Assembly (NCBI GenBank): GCA_002382805.1
Contig: DGAD01000005.1
Location: 1 to 29,842, forward strand
Direction: 5' to 3'
DNA: 29,842 bases
Origin: Clostridiales bacterium UBA4039
GTDB lineage: Bacteria > Bacillota > Clostridia > Lachnospirales > Vallitaleaceae
The translations under genes and the position numbers were made by a program. This document shows, piece by piece, positions 18,516 to 26,008 of the stretch. The notes beneath the pieces were generated by a model. The model saw only the letters and a list, made by a program, of their open reading frames with translations, was not told where the DNA came from and searched no databases. How positions within the stretch are numbered: position 1 is the first letter of the stretch; every line of letters begins with the position of its first letter.

Positions 18516-18575
18516 GGCATATGTTTTCTGTACTCCCATAGGGTTTAATCCCACTAATCCGCCAGTCATACAGAA
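18504..18575 (-). ncRNA. ZTP riboswitch (pfl motif)
   Basis: The minus strand carries the conserved pfl-motif parts in order: ACTGGCGGATTAGTGGGAT, then ACCCTATGGGAG, then GCCGACCGCCTGGGC. P1 is formed by TTCTGTA (18569-18575) and TACAGAA (18526-18532). The 3' GCCGACCGCCTGGGC block is the diagnostic pseudoknot and ligand-binding segment. This riboswitch class binds ZMP/ZTP, which accumulate when 10-formyl-THF is short, and turns on folate and purine genes. The location immediately upstream of pflB fits the class, which was named after this association. Confidence 0.93.
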
Positions 18576-18589
18576 CAAAGTATATATTT

Positions 18590-18618
18590 AATATACATGA
18601 TTTTCTAGGTATTGTCTA
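18590..18618 (-). promoter_or_regulatory. Promoter of the ZTP riboswitch-pflB-purH transcript
   Basis: Minus-strand TAGACA (18613-18618), 17 bases, TATATT (18590-18595), placing the start about 10 bases before the aptamer. The -35 box overlaps the stop codon of the purine permease gene. An 8-bp inverted repeat (TTTTCTAG / CTAGAAAA, 18601-18623) covers the -35 box. Confidence 0.65.
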
Positions 18619-19941
18619 GAAAAAGATAAATTTTAAAACAAAGAGTATGGTCAACACATACATCAACGGATGTACATCTTTTCGATTCTTTGAAAAGGCG
18701 TTAACTACGGTATAACTAATAACACCAAATGCGATACCTTCAGATATACTGTACATAATCGGCATTACAATTACAGTTAAAAATGCCGGAATACCTTTTG
18801 TTGGGTCTGCAAAGTTAATCTTCATCACCGATTCCATCATGTAAAATCCTACAATGATTAAGGCTGGTGCTGTTGCAAAAGATGGAATAGCTGCAAACAA
18901 TGGAGCAAATGGTAATGCCAACAAGAATAAAATAGCTGTTGTCAATGCCGTAAGTCCGGTACGTCCACCGTCCGCTACACCTGCTGCACTCTCCACATAC
19001 GTTGTGGTCGTTGATGTTCCAATCATCGCACCAAATGTAGTTCCTATTGCGTCTGCAAACAATGCTTGCTTTGCTTTTGGAAGTTTTCCATCTTTATCTA
19101 AAAACCCTGCTTTTGAGGATACACCGATTAGTGTTCCTAATGTATCAAATAAATCTACAAACAAAAAGGATAACATAATAACCCAAAAATCAAGATTTCC
19201 AAGTGCTGCAAAATCAAATCTAAACAACAATAATCCACTGGTTTCAATAGGTGCTGCTATTGCGCTTGGAATAACAGAGAATGTATTTTCCATGTCCGGA
19301 ACATACCAGCCAATTCCTTCCGCAACAATTGCCAAAACCCATGTTATGATGATTCCGTATAAAATTGACCCTTTAACTTTTTTAACAACAAGAACTGCTG
19401 TAATAATCACACCTAACAAAGCTAGAACAACAGGTGCTTGGGTAATGTCTTCTGTTATTGCAACAAGTGTTGCATCATTTGCAACCACAATACCTGCATT
19501 TTGAAAACCGATAAATGCAATAAATAAACCGATACCGGCACTTACTGCGTATTTTAATGTCATAGGAATTGCATTAAATAATGCTTCACGCACATTAACA
19601 AATGTTAATATAATAAAGATAATACCTTCGATTAAAATAGCCGTTAATGCTTGTTGCCATGTTAATCTGCCAGCTAAAACAACTGTAAATGCAAAAAAAG
19701 CATTTAACCCCATCCCAGGAGCCAATGCAAACGGATAGTTCGCAAGTAAGGCCATCGCTGTCGTTCCGACAAAAGCCGCTAAAGCTGTTGCAACAAAGAC
19801 TGCATTAAATGTTACTTCGCCTCCGATTGCACTTAAGATGTTCGGGTTGACAATTAGTATATACGCCATTGTCATAAAAGTAGTAAATCCTGCTAGAATT
19901 TCAGTTCTAACATTTGTGTTGTGTTCTTTGAGTTGAAACAT
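18616..19941 (-). CDS. pbuG: NCS2/AzgA-type purine permease (PbuG-like)
   Basis: Integral membrane protein of 441 residues, the usual length for AzgA/PbuG hypoxanthine-guanine (adenine) permeases, with about 12 hydrophobic segments. The N-terminus MFQLKEHNTNVRTEILAGFTTFMTMAYILIVNP is characteristic. The central NCS2 motifs are SFLFVDLFDTLGTLIGV and the SSTTTYVES-like GTSTTTTYVESAAGV. It should import purine bases by proton symport. AAAGGGG lies eight bases before the ATG, and a strong promoter lies upstream. The following pflB-purH unit has its own promoter, but no clear terminator separates them. The exact substrate is not decided by sequence. Confidence 0.92.
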   Translation of the reverse strand: MFQLKEHNTNVRTEILAGFTTFMTMAYILIVNPNILSAIGGEVTFNAVFVATALAAFVGTTAMALLANYPFALAPGMGLNAFFAFTVVLAGRLTWQQALTAILIEGIIFIILTFVNVREALFNAIPMTLKYAVSAGIGLFIAFIGFQNAGIVVANDATLVAITEDITQAPVVLALLGVIITAVLVVKKVKGSILYGIIITWVLAIVAEGIGWYVPDMENTFSVIPSAIAAPIETSGLLLFRFDFAALGNLDFWVIMLSFLFVDLFDTLGTLIGVSSKAGFLDKDGKLPKAKQALFADAIGTTFGAMIGTSTTTTYVESAAGVADGGRTGLTALTTAILFLLALPFAPLFAAIPSFATAPALIIVGFYMMESVMKINFADPTKGIPAFLTVIVMPIMYSISEGIAFGVISYTVVNAFSKNRKDVHPLMYVLTILFVLKFIFF

Positions 19942-19985
19942 ATGATACCCCTTTCATGTAGTAAAGTAGTAATACTTACAGAGAT

Positions 19986-20014
19986 ATTCTACATAGTTTG
20001 AAATCTACTGTCAA
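19986..20014 (-). promoter_or_regulatory. Promoter of the purine permease gene
   Basis: Minus-strand consensus TTGACA (20009-20014), 17 bases, TAGAAT (19986-19991). The leader to the ATG is only about 40 bases, too short for a purine riboswitch. Confidence 0.85.
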
Positions 20015-20057
20015 TCACTTTCAAACTTTTTGGCAATATACTCAATAGCCATCAACC

Positions 20058-20070
20058 ATATCCGAACAAA
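20058..20070. promoter_or_regulatory. Single PurBox-like site
   Basis: ATATCCGAACAAA matches the PurR box consensus AWWWCCGAACWWT at 12 of 13 positions. It lies about 45 bases upstream of the permease -35 and also just upstream of the msrA promoter. No inverted partner at the expected distance was found. Confidence 0.4.
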
Positions 20071-20094
20071 ATCATACCAAATAGACCAAAAATA

Positions 20095-20103
20095 TGTTAT
20101 AAT
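20095..20103 (+). promoter_or_regulatory. Extended -10 promoter of msrA
   Basis: TGTTATAAT is an extended -10 element 25 bases upstream of the msrA ATG; the -35 region is poor. Confidence 0.6.
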
Positions 20104-20128
20104 GTACGTACATAAAGGAGGTATTCAA

Positions 20129-20602
20129 ATGAAAAAAATAGTATTTGCAGGTGGATGCTTTTGGGGTGTCGAAGAATATTTTTCTCGAATTCCCGGTGTC
20201 TTATCAACAAAAGTCGGCTATGCCAATGGAACCGTTAAAAATCCTTCCTATGAGTTGGTCTGTTCAGGTACAACGTATCATGCAGAAGCTGTACATATAG
20301 CGTATGATCCTTATACTGTATCTTTACCTCAACTTTTAAATGCCTATTGGCAAATCATTGATCCTACTGTACTTAATCGCCAAGGTCCTGATGTCGGAAG
20401 TCAGTACCGAACAGGCATCTATTATATAGACCCCAGCGACTATGATATAATTAAAGAAAGCCTCTATGATGAACAAAACCGATATAGTGATCCAATTGTT
20501 ACTGAAATCAAACCTCTAGAGAGCTTTTTTGATGCCGAACAATATCATCAACGCTATCTCAAAAAAAATCCTAATGGATATTGTCACATAAAGCTTAACT
20601 AA
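20129..20602 (+). CDS. msrA: Peptide-methionine (S)-S-oxide reductase MsrA
   Basis: Repairs methionine-S-sulfoxide in proteins and free methionine using thioredoxin. The catalytic motif GGCFWG places the nucleophilic cysteine at C10. [25 protein letters not shown] and the [10 protein letters not shown] segment are standard MsrA sequence. It has 157 residues and no MsrB domain. The start is the ATG at 20129 behind AAAGGAGG; the reading frame continues 33 codons further upstream through the promoter, which is not credible as coding. The fRMsr at 13.8 kb covers free R-sulfoxide. A divergent promoter serves the purine permease. Confidence 0.96.
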   Translation: MKKIVFAGGCFWGVEEYFSRIPGVLSTKVGYANGTVKNPSYELVCSGTTYHAEAVHIAYDPYTVSLPQLLNAYWQIIDPTVLNRQGPDVGSQYRTGIYYIDPSDYDIIKESLYDEQNRYSDPIVTEIKPLESFFDAEQYHQRYLKKNPNGYCHIKLN

Positions 20603-20694
20603 TTCTTAGATTCTATTGACATTCATCCTATATCATTATACTCTATAAAAGGAAATTTTGAACTTATGTTACTCTATATAGTAAAGGATCGATT

Positions 20695-22299
20695 ATGACA
20701 AAGACAAACCAATATATGAACGAAATAAAAAAGCGTCGTACATTTGCAATTATCTCTCATCCTGATGCAGGAAAAACAACATTAACTGAAAAGTTTCTAT
20801 TATATGGTGGAGCCATTCGTGAAGCTGGATCTGTAAAGTCACGTCGCTCGAACAAGCACGCTGTATCTGACTGGATGGAGATTGAAAAACAAAGGGGTAT
20901 CTCTGTAACATCTTCTGTTTTACAATTTAACTACGACGGTTATTGTATTAATATCCTTGACACACCTGGGCATCAAGATTTTAGTGAAGATACATATCGG
21001 ACACTGGTTGCAGCTGACAACGCTGTCATGGTTCTTGACTGTGCAAAGGGTGTCGAAGCACAGACAAAGAAGCTGTTCCAAGTATGTAAGTTAAGAAATA
21101 TACCTATTTTTACATTTATCAATAAATTAGACCGCCAAGGTTTAGACCCCTATGAGTTGCTTGAAGACTTAGAAAATGTTCTAGGCATTCGCTCTTGCCC
21201 CATGAACTGGCCTATAGGCATGGGAAAAGATTTTCGTGGAATTTATCACCGTGAAAAAGAAGTCGTCCAACTTTTTGGTGCCGGAAATCATGGACAGTCC
21301 AAAACCGAAAACACCTTTGTCAAAATAGATGACGAACGTATTGAATCTCTTTTAGGTCCTGCCTTGTACGAACAACTCCTTGAAGATATTGAATTACTTG
21401 ATGAAGCTGGTGATCCTTATGATCTGGATAAAATTCTTCGAGGCGAATTAACCCCTGTATTTTTTGGAAGTGCTTTGACTAACTTTGGTGTCGAACCTTT
21501 TCTTGAAGACTTTTTAAATATAAGCACCTCACCTATGGCAAGAAAAAGCAACGAAGGTCTTGTTGACCCTATGGGCAATAACTTTAGTGGGTTTGTATTT
21601 AAAATTCAAGCGAATATGAACCCTGCACATCGTGACCGCATTGCTTTTTTACGGATTTGTTCAGGGAAGTTTGAAAAAGACATGATGGTTAATCATATAC
21701 AAAAAAAGAAAAAAGTCAAGCTCTCTCAGCCGCAACAGTTCATGGCTCAAGATCGTTCAATTGTTGATGAAGCATATTCTGGAGATATTATTGGTATTCA
21801 TGACCCTGGTATCTACAAGATTGGTGATACGCTTGCTGTGGGCTCTTCCACATTACAGTTTGCTGATATTCCTCAATTTGCCCCCGAACATTTTATGCGC
21901 ATATCCACAGTTAATGCACTTAAACGGAAGCAATTTTTAAAGGGTATTCAGCAATTATCCGAAGAAGGTTCCATTCAAATTTTTAAGCGTCCATTTACCG
22001 GTTCTGAAGAGATCATTATTGGGGTTGTCGGTGTATTGCAGTTTGATGTATTGGAATATCGATTAAACAATGAATACAATGTTGAAATCTCTAAACATGC
22101 CCTTCCACACAAATATGTACGTTGGGTTGAGATGGATGATTTTGACGACCAAAAATTAAAAACTTCCATGGATGCTATGCTTGTCTATAGCGAAAAAGAA
22201 CAGCCTGTACTTTTATTCCAGTATGAATGGTCGATTAAGCAAACCCTTGATAAAAATAAAGGTATGCAATTATTAGAGACCTCTTCCTCTTTTGAGTAA
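20695..22299 (+). CDS. prfC: Peptide chain release factor 3 (RF3)
   Basis: Translational GTPase of 534 residues that recycles class I release factors from the ribosome. G motifs are visible: G1 SHPDAGKTTLTEKFLL, G2 region RGISVTSSV, G3 DTPGHQDF, G4 NKLDR. The typical RF3 domains II and III follow (NFSGFVFKIQANMNPAHRDRIAFLRICSGKF). A weak promoter may lie upstream (TTGACA at 20616-20621 with TATACT at 20637-20642, but only 15 bases apart). AAAGGA precedes the ATG. It lies 92 bases after msrA on the same strand. Confidence 0.96.
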   Translation: MTKTNQYMNEIKKRRTFAIISHPDAGKTTLTEKFLLYGGAIREAGSVKSRRSNKHAVSDWMEIEKQRGISVTSSVLQFNYDGYCINILDTPGHQDFSEDTYRTLVAADNAVMVLDCAKGVEAQTKKLFQVCKLRNIPIFTFINKLDRQGLDPYELLEDLENVLGIRSCPMNWPIGMGKDFRGIYHREKEVVQLFGAGNHGQSKTENTFVKIDDERIESLLGPALYEQLLEDIELLDEAGDPYDLDKILRGELTPVFFGSALTNFGVEPFLEDFLNISTSPMARKSNEGLVDPMGNNFSGFVFKIQANMNPAHRDRIAFLRICSGKFEKDMMVNHIQKKKKVKLSQPQQFMAQDRSIVDEAYSGDIIGIHDPGIYKIGDTLAVGSSTLQFADIPQFAPEHFMRISTVNALKRKQFLKGIQQLSEEGSIQIFKRPFTGSEEIIIGVVGVLQFDVLEYRLNNEYNVEISKHALPHKYVRWVEMDDFDDQKLKTSMDAMLVYSEKEQPVLLFQYEWSIKQTLDKNKGMQLLETSSSFE

Positions 22300-22385
22300 A
22301 ATGTATTTTTATCTTTCTATTTGAACGATTTTCTGATATTATATATGTGTAAAGGTTTTTATAAATATATAAATGGAGGTTTAAT

Positions 22386-22724
22386 ATGTCAGACAACAAC
22401 AATGTGAAGGAATTATTTACACAAGAGGACATTCAAAAAAATAAGGGTATGGCAATAGTTGCATATATCATCTTTTTTGTTCCGCTTCTTGTTGATGGAG
22501 CAAAGGATTCACCTTTTGTGAAATTCCATGTTAACCAAGGATTACTTATTGCCATAGCCTATTTTGTAGTATCTATCCTCGGAATGATACCACTTCTTGG
22601 CTTACTTCTTGCTCCTATTGGTGGACTAGTAGTATTTATCATCCACCTTATTACACTTATTGGTGCAGCCAATGGACAAGCTAAAAAGTTACCATTGCTT
22701 GGCGATATCAAATTAATCAAGTAA
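22386..22724 (+). CDS. Small membrane protein, DUF4870/Tic20-like
   Basis: A 112-residue protein with three hydrophobic segments (about 22-37, 52-69 and 72-95). The motif SPFVKFHVNQGLLIAIAYFV between the first two segments is typical of the DUF4870/Tic20-like group of small bacterial membrane proteins, whose function is unknown. GGAGG lies six bases before the ATG. It is the last plus-strand gene before a convergent terminator. No link to the preceding prfC is evident. Confidence 0.75.
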   Translation: MSDNNNVKELFTQEDIQKNKGMAIVAYIIFFVPLLVDGAKDSPFVKFHVNQGLLIAIAYFVVSILGMIPLLGLLLAPIGGLVVFIIHLITLIGAANGQAKKLPLLGDIKLIK

Positions 22725-22728
22725 AATA

Positions 22729-22762
22729 AAAAGGTTGATGCCCTCTTGGCTATCAACCTTTT
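22729..22762. terminator. Bidirectional terminator between convergent genes
   Basis: An 11-bp stem (AAAAGGTTGAT with ATCAACCTTTT) is extended by GCC/GGC around one bulged T and a 5-base loop. It gives T-runs on both strands and separates the DUF4870-like gene (+) from the GPx gene (-). Confidence 0.9.
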
Positions 22763-22783
22763 CTATATTTATCCTATCCATTG

Positions 22784-23254
22784 CTATAATAATGCTTCTA
22801 TATCTTCTGCTATCTTTTCAGGTTCAACCGTTGGTGCATAACGTTTAATAACATTGCCCTCACGGTCAACTAAGAACTTTGTAAAGTTCCACTTAATCTT
22901 TGAACCTAAAAGACCTCCTTTTTCTTTTTTCAAAAACTCAAATAGCGGGGCGGTATTTTCTCCATTGACATCAATTTTATCAAACACCTTAAAAGTCACG
23001 CCAAATCGCGATTCACAAAAAGTCTTGATTTCTTCTATGTCTCCCGGTGCCTGATTGGCAAACTGATTACACGGGAAATCCAAAAGTTCAAATCCTTGCT
23101 CTTTATATTTTTCATATAGCTGTTGTAATCCACTATATTGAGGTGTCAATCCACATGCTGTCGCCGAGTTAATAATTAGTAGCACTTTTCCTTTATACGC
23201 TTCTAATTTAATGTCTTCTCCATTAGCATCCCGTACATAAATATCATATAACAT
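22784..23254 (-). CDS. Glutathione peroxidase family protein (cysteine type)
   Basis: Thiol peroxidase of 156 residues. In bacteria such GPx proteins usually use thioredoxin and reduce hydrogen or lipid peroxides. The peroxidatic residue is C34 in SATACGLTPQYSGL. C62 with the conserved NQF (FPCNQFANQ) and the W-N of KIKWNFTKFLVDREG complete the family pattern. The codon at C34 is ordinary cysteine, not selenocysteine. The start is the ATG at 23252-23254 behind AAGGAGG; the frame runs on upstream without support. It has its own promoter. Confidence 0.93.
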   Translation of the reverse strand: MLYDIYVRDANGEDIKLEAYKGKVLLIINSATACGLTPQYSGLQQLYEKYKEQGFELLDFPCNQFANQAPGDIEEIKTFCESRFGVTFKVFDKIDVNGENTAPLFEFLKKEKGGLLGSKIKWNFTKFLVDREGNVIKRYAPTVEPEKIAEDIEALL

Positions 23255-23285
23255 ATCAAGAACCTCCTTATGTTTTGTTATAAAA

Positions 23286-23314
23286 ATTATACCATATCTC
23301 GCTTGCATCGTAAA
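23286..23314 (-). promoter_or_regulatory. GPx promoter
   Basis: Minus-strand TTTACG (23309-23314), 17 bases, TATAAT (23286-23291), with a TG extended -10 (TGGTATAAT). About 30 bases from the GPx start. Confidence 0.75.
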
Positions 23315-23389
23315 GCGCAATTCAATTGCACACAATCTTTAATAGTTCAAAATACTTAGGTTTTAGCATTAAATTATCTGACTTTTCTC

Positions 23390-23417
23390 TTTACTTTTAC
23401 GAGATGTGTGATATAAT
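23390..23417 (+). promoter_or_regulatory. Plus-strand promoter in a gene-free region
   Basis: TTTACT (23390-23395), 16 bases, TATAAT (23412-23417), with an extended -10 (TGATATAAT). It points into a stretch without any plausible ORF. Confidence 0.6.
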
Positions 23418-23422
23418 TATAT

Positions 23423-23773
23423 TATAGAAGAAAGAGCAACACTTCTTCTTACATGCCCTATTCACTTATTAACCTTGACAAATTATAAAAGTAGTTTGCA
23501 TCAAGTAGTAGTATAGATGTTGGGTATAAAAAAACCCTATAAGTAAAGTAGTAAAGTAAGACAACACCAAGTAAAGTGTTGAAGAAGTACAAGCAACATC
23601 GAAGTAAGTAATGCTTTTGATATTTTAAAAAGCAAATTTTTAGGTATATGTATTAAGAGAATCTAGTATTTATGCTTTGGAAGGAATGAACAAGCAATTA
23701 GTATATGTATAACAATAAGTTGAATATGGTATGGTAAAAAGCCGATGGTTAATGAATAACGTATCGGCTTTTT
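23423..23773 (+). ncRNA. Candidate non-coding RNA of about 350 bases
   Basis: The 450-base gap between GPx and the DsrE-like gene has no credible ORF but has a plus-strand promoter at its left end and a strong terminator at its right end. In between are local inverted repeats: GAAGAA/TTCTTC near 23430, GGGT/ACCC around a run of A near 23525, and CAACAC/GTGTTG near 23570. The purine-rich motif AAGTAAAG recurs. AACACTT near 23440 could pair at long range with AAGTGTT near 23575. It does not show tmRNA, RNase P, SRP or 6S hallmarks that I could recognise. The RNA call is inference from layout. Confidence 0.45.
23736..23773. terminator. Bidirectional terminator
   Basis: An 11-bp stem AAAAAGCCGAT / ATCGGCTTTTT with an inner GTTA/TAAC helix. 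T-runs occur in both directions, so it can end both the DsrE-like gene (-) and the candidate RNA (+). Confidence 0.88.
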
Positions 23774-23792
23774 ATTGTACTTTTATATGGAT

Positions 23793-24131
23793 TTATAATG
23801 TAGTAATTGCATAGCCTGCTTCAATATATTTTGCCATGGATGGATGTCCACTCATATCGCCAACAATTGGAATACCTACTGTTTCATTATATTCAAGAAC
23901 CCCCATCTTCGCTGAGCATCCTTGACATATTCCATCAATCAAGCCCTTTTCTTTCGCCTTCATATATAATGGATTCATTGCCTCTTCCATTTGCTGAACG
24001 AGTTTTACCGCCTCTCCTTCAATGACAATCAAGCCTCCCATGCCCTTTTCATGTAGCTCTAATCCATTGAGCAATACATGTACAAAGCACATCGGGTCTC
24101 CTTTAAACGCAAACAATACAGTCTTATTCAT
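23793..24131 (-). CDS. DsrE-like small protein
   Basis: A 112-residue cytoplasmic protein with the DsrE/DsrF-like alpha/beta pattern: KTVLFAFKGDPMCFVHVLLNGLELHEKG, then GLIVIEGEAVKLV, and a cysteine pair in GICQGCSAKMG. Sulfur-relay DsrE proteins and many uncharacterised relatives share this layout; a thiol or persulfide role is possible but unproven. Of two adjacent ATG codons the second (24129-24131) is better spaced from GGAGG. It follows the ferredoxin-rubrerythrin gene on the same strand, with a hairpin between, and may belong to the same redox unit. Confidence 0.7.
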   Translation of the reverse strand: MNKTVLFAFKGDPMCFVHVLLNGLELHEKGMGGLIVIEGEAVKLVQQMEEAMNPLYMKAKEKGLIDGICQGCSAKMGVLEYNETVGIPIVGDMSGHPSMAKYIEAGYAITTL

Positions 24132-24157
24132 CATTTCCTCCTATGGTATATCAATAG

Positions 24158-24182
24158 AATCCGGTAGCAACGCTACCGGATT
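24158..24182 (-). terminator. Strong hairpin between rubrerythrin and DsrE-like genes
   Basis: A perfect 11-bp stem AATCCGGTAGC / GCTACCGGATT with a 3-base loop starts 10 bases after the rubrerythrin stop. The T-tract is poor (ATTCTATTG), so it may act as a partial terminator or 3'-end stabiliser. Confidence 0.55.
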
Positions 24183-24192
24183 AATTATAGTA

Positions 24193-24738
24193 TTAATAGT
24201 TTTCAGAACGCACTTCAAAATAACATTGCTCATAGCGACATACCGGACATACAACCGGAGCTTTTTTACCCATCACAAGGTGTCCACATACACGACACTC
24301 CCACATAGCCTCTTCACCTTTTTCAAAGACTTGTTGCATCTCAACATTTTTAAGTAGCGCACGGTAACGTTCTTCGTGAGATTTTTCAATAGCTCCTACA
24401 CGTCTAAACTTTGCAGCTAATGATTTGAAGCCTTCTTCTTCTGCATCTTTTGCAAAACGTTCATACATGTCTGTCCACTCATAGTTTTCACCTTCTGCTG
24501 CAGCAAGTAGATTCTCAGCAGTCGTTCCAATATGACCTAATTCTTCAAACCAAAGCTTTGCGTGTTCTTGTTCATTGCGTGCAGTTTTTAAAAATATTTC
24601 ACCTAATTGATCATAACCTTCTTGTTTTGCAACACCGGCAAAATATGTGTACTTATTACGCGCTTGGCTTTCTCCTGAAAACGCTTCCATTAAATTCTTT
24701 TCTGTTTTTGTTCCTGCATACTTGTTTTGATCTGCCAT
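24193..24738 (-). other. Possible internal translation start giving free rubrerythrin
   Basis: Inside the fusion gene, the ATG at 24736-24738 ([12 protein letters not shown], codon 171) is preceded by GAAGGAG, nine bases upstream, coded within the K-E-E-G-D linker. The product would be a normal 181-residue rubrerythrin with both metal sites. Whether one or two proteins are made cannot be decided from sequence. Confidence 0.45.
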
Positions 24739-25248
24739 TTTTTTGTCTCCTTCTTCTTTACTCATTTTTAATAAATCCAGCAATTGCTGAATAACTTCCT
24801 TCATTGAACTATCTGTTGTCTCTGCATTCAACAGCTCCAACAATAACTTTCGTGTGTTCTTGCTTTGAGGTGTCATATATCCCGCTTCACGCACAAGATC
24901 TTCTGCCATGATACGATTCGAATACCGAAGGGCTTTTGCTAATTGTTTTATTATGGCATCTTGGGTATTTTCCTCAATATTCTTAGCAATACGTTCTTGT
25001 TGCGTCTTGCTTTCGACTAATTGAAAAAGAGTATTTACAACTTCCTCTTTTTTGTTTTGTTGCTCTGGATATACTTCTGGAACAAGTGAAATCGCATGCG
25101 ACGGACACGCATCCACACATAAGCGACATCCATCCAGACACTTTTCAGGATCAATCTGCCCTGTCTCTGTATCTGTTGCTCCGGTCGGACATACATACAA
25201 GCATAGACAGTCTTTGGTACATAAACGTATATTACGAACGGCATGCAT
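24193..25248 (-). CDS. Ferredoxin-rubrerythrin fusion protein
   Basis: A 351-residue in-frame fusion. Residues 1-55 form a two-cluster ferredoxin domain, with C10, C14, C16, C20 and C37, C41, C44, C48 (each ending CP). Residues about 65-165 are helical with no recognised domain. Residues 171-351 are a complete rubrerythrin: the di-iron carboxylates lie in [17 protein letters not shown] and EKSHEERY, and the C-terminal rubredoxin site is CRVC...CPVC. Rubrerythrin reduces hydrogen peroxide. The start ATG shares one base with the stop of the upstream double-rubredoxin gene (TAATG) behind GGGAGGG. An internal ribosome site could also give free rubrerythrin. Confidence 0.85.
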   Translation of the reverse strand: MHAVRNIRLCTKDCLCLYVCPTGATDTETGQIDPEKCLDGCRLCVDACPSHAISLVPEVYPEQQNKKEEVVNTLFQLVESKTQQERIAKNIEENTQDAIIKQLAKALRYSNRIMAEDLVREAGYMTPQSKNTRKLLLELLNAETTDSSMKEVIQQLLDLLKMSKEEGDKKMADQNKYAGTKTEKNLMEAFSGESQARNKYTYFAGVAKQEGYDQLGEIFLKTARNEQEHAKLWFEELGHIGTTAENLLAAAEGENYEWTDMYERFAKDAEEEGFKSLAAKFRRVGAIEKSHEERYRALLKNVEMQQVFEKGEEAMWECRVCGHLVMGKKAPVVCPVCRYEQCYFEVRSENY

Positions 25249-25928
25249 TATTTTCCCTCCCTTTGTATTTCCATTAGCTTCATACTTGGCACTTTACATA
25301 CTGGACAAACTTCCGGTGGATCACTGCTTAAAGAGATAAATCCACATATTTCACAAACATACACCTTGGTGTTCTCAAGTAAAGTCGCTTGCTGTTTTTC
25401 ATAGCGTGTAAAAATTGCATTGATGATTTTGCTGACTTTTTCACTCCAAGTCAGGGCTCTTAAGCTACCTCTGTCCATCACACGTCTTGCTTGATTATTG
25501 GCTTCACCAAAGCTATAATTTAAGTCTTTTTGAAGTAATATGCGCATAGCTTCAAAAGAATCCTCTGTTAAAACTTGACTGCGCTGTGCATAATGATTAG
25601 CTAATTCTTGAAATAATTTGGATTCGTCAGGTAAATACTGCTTTTCGCATCCTTTGGCTAAGTTTGAAAAGATGACACTTAATTGTGCATTCGATCTTTC
25701 AGCCTTATCTTGTGACAGTTCTAAAGCTGTAGCGTCGCTTACAGATTTTTGCTCATCCTTTTGTTCTGCTTGCTGCAAGACAAACTCATCCTTTGTCGCT
25801 CCACACAAAGGGCACATAAAGTCGTTCGGCACTTCCCTCCAGACGGTACCCGGCAAAATATTCTCTTGGGGCCGTCCTAGCGCTTCATCGTAAATATAAC
25901 CACATACTGTACAGATATACTTTTGCAT
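25248..25928 (-). CDS. Double-rubredoxin protein with central helical domain
   Basis: A 226-residue protein. Residues 1-50 are a full rubredoxin domain (C6, C9, C39, C42; [15 protein letters not shown] and [13 protein letters not shown]). Residues about 75-185 are helical ([16 protein letters not shown]..., [22 protein letters not shown]) and lack the rubrerythrin E-xx-H iron ligands. The C-terminus is a short rubredoxin-like site of the rubrerythrin type (C192, C195, C208, C211). Likely an electron carrier or scavenger partner for the following ferredoxin-rubrerythrin. The ATG at 25926-25928 follows GGAGG. It is first in the operon, behind a PerR-like box. Confidence 0.8.
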   Translation of the reverse strand: MQKYICTVCGYIYDEALGRPQENILPGTVWREVPNDFMCPLCGATKDEFVLQQAEQKDEQKSVSDATALELSQDKAERSNAQLSVIFSNLAKGCEKQYLPDESKLFQELANHYAQRSQVLTEDSFEAMRILLQKDLNYSFGEANNQARRVMDRGSLRALTWSEKVSKIINAIFTRYEKQQATLLENTKVYVCEICGFISLSSDPPEVCPVCKVPSMKLMEIQREGK

Positions 25929-25948
25929 GATTACACCTCCCACATTCT

Positions 25949-25977
25949 ATTCTAAATGGTTTTTAGAAAATTATCAA
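25949..25977 (-). promoter_or_regulatory. Promoter P2 of the rubredoxin-rubrerythrin operon
   Basis: Minus-strand TTGATA (25972-25977), 17 bases, TAGAAT (25949-25954), about 20 bases from the start codon. Confidence 0.6.
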
Positions 25978-25979
25978 GC

Positions 25980-26008
25980 ATTATATTGTAATTATTCTTT
26001 TTTTGTAA
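25980..26008 (-). promoter_or_regulatory. Promoter P1 of the rubredoxin-rubrerythrin operon
   Basis: Minus-strand TTACAA (26003-26008), 17 bases, TATAAT (25980-25985). The -35 box lies inside the PerR-like palindrome, so repressor binding would block it. Confidence 0.5.

Noticed and set aside
18366..18578. A 70-codon open frame on the minus strand across the pflB leader
   Set aside because: It reads straight through the ZTP riboswitch and its terminator, has no ribosome site, and overlaps the true pflB start.
18854..19504. A 216-codon plus-strand ORF opposite the purine permease
   Set aside because: Antisense shadow of a well-supported membrane protein; low-complexity A/N/P/S-rich translation and no ribosome site.
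19942..20060. A purine riboswitch before the purine permease
   Set aside because: The promoter leaves a leader of only about 40 bases, too short for the aptamer, and no conserved loop sequences were found.
23423..23773. tmRNA, RNase P RNA, SRP RNA or 6S RNA in the gene-free region
   Set aside because: No tag ORF with tRNA-like ends, no RNase P core motifs, no SRP apical loop and no clear 6S bubble were recognised.
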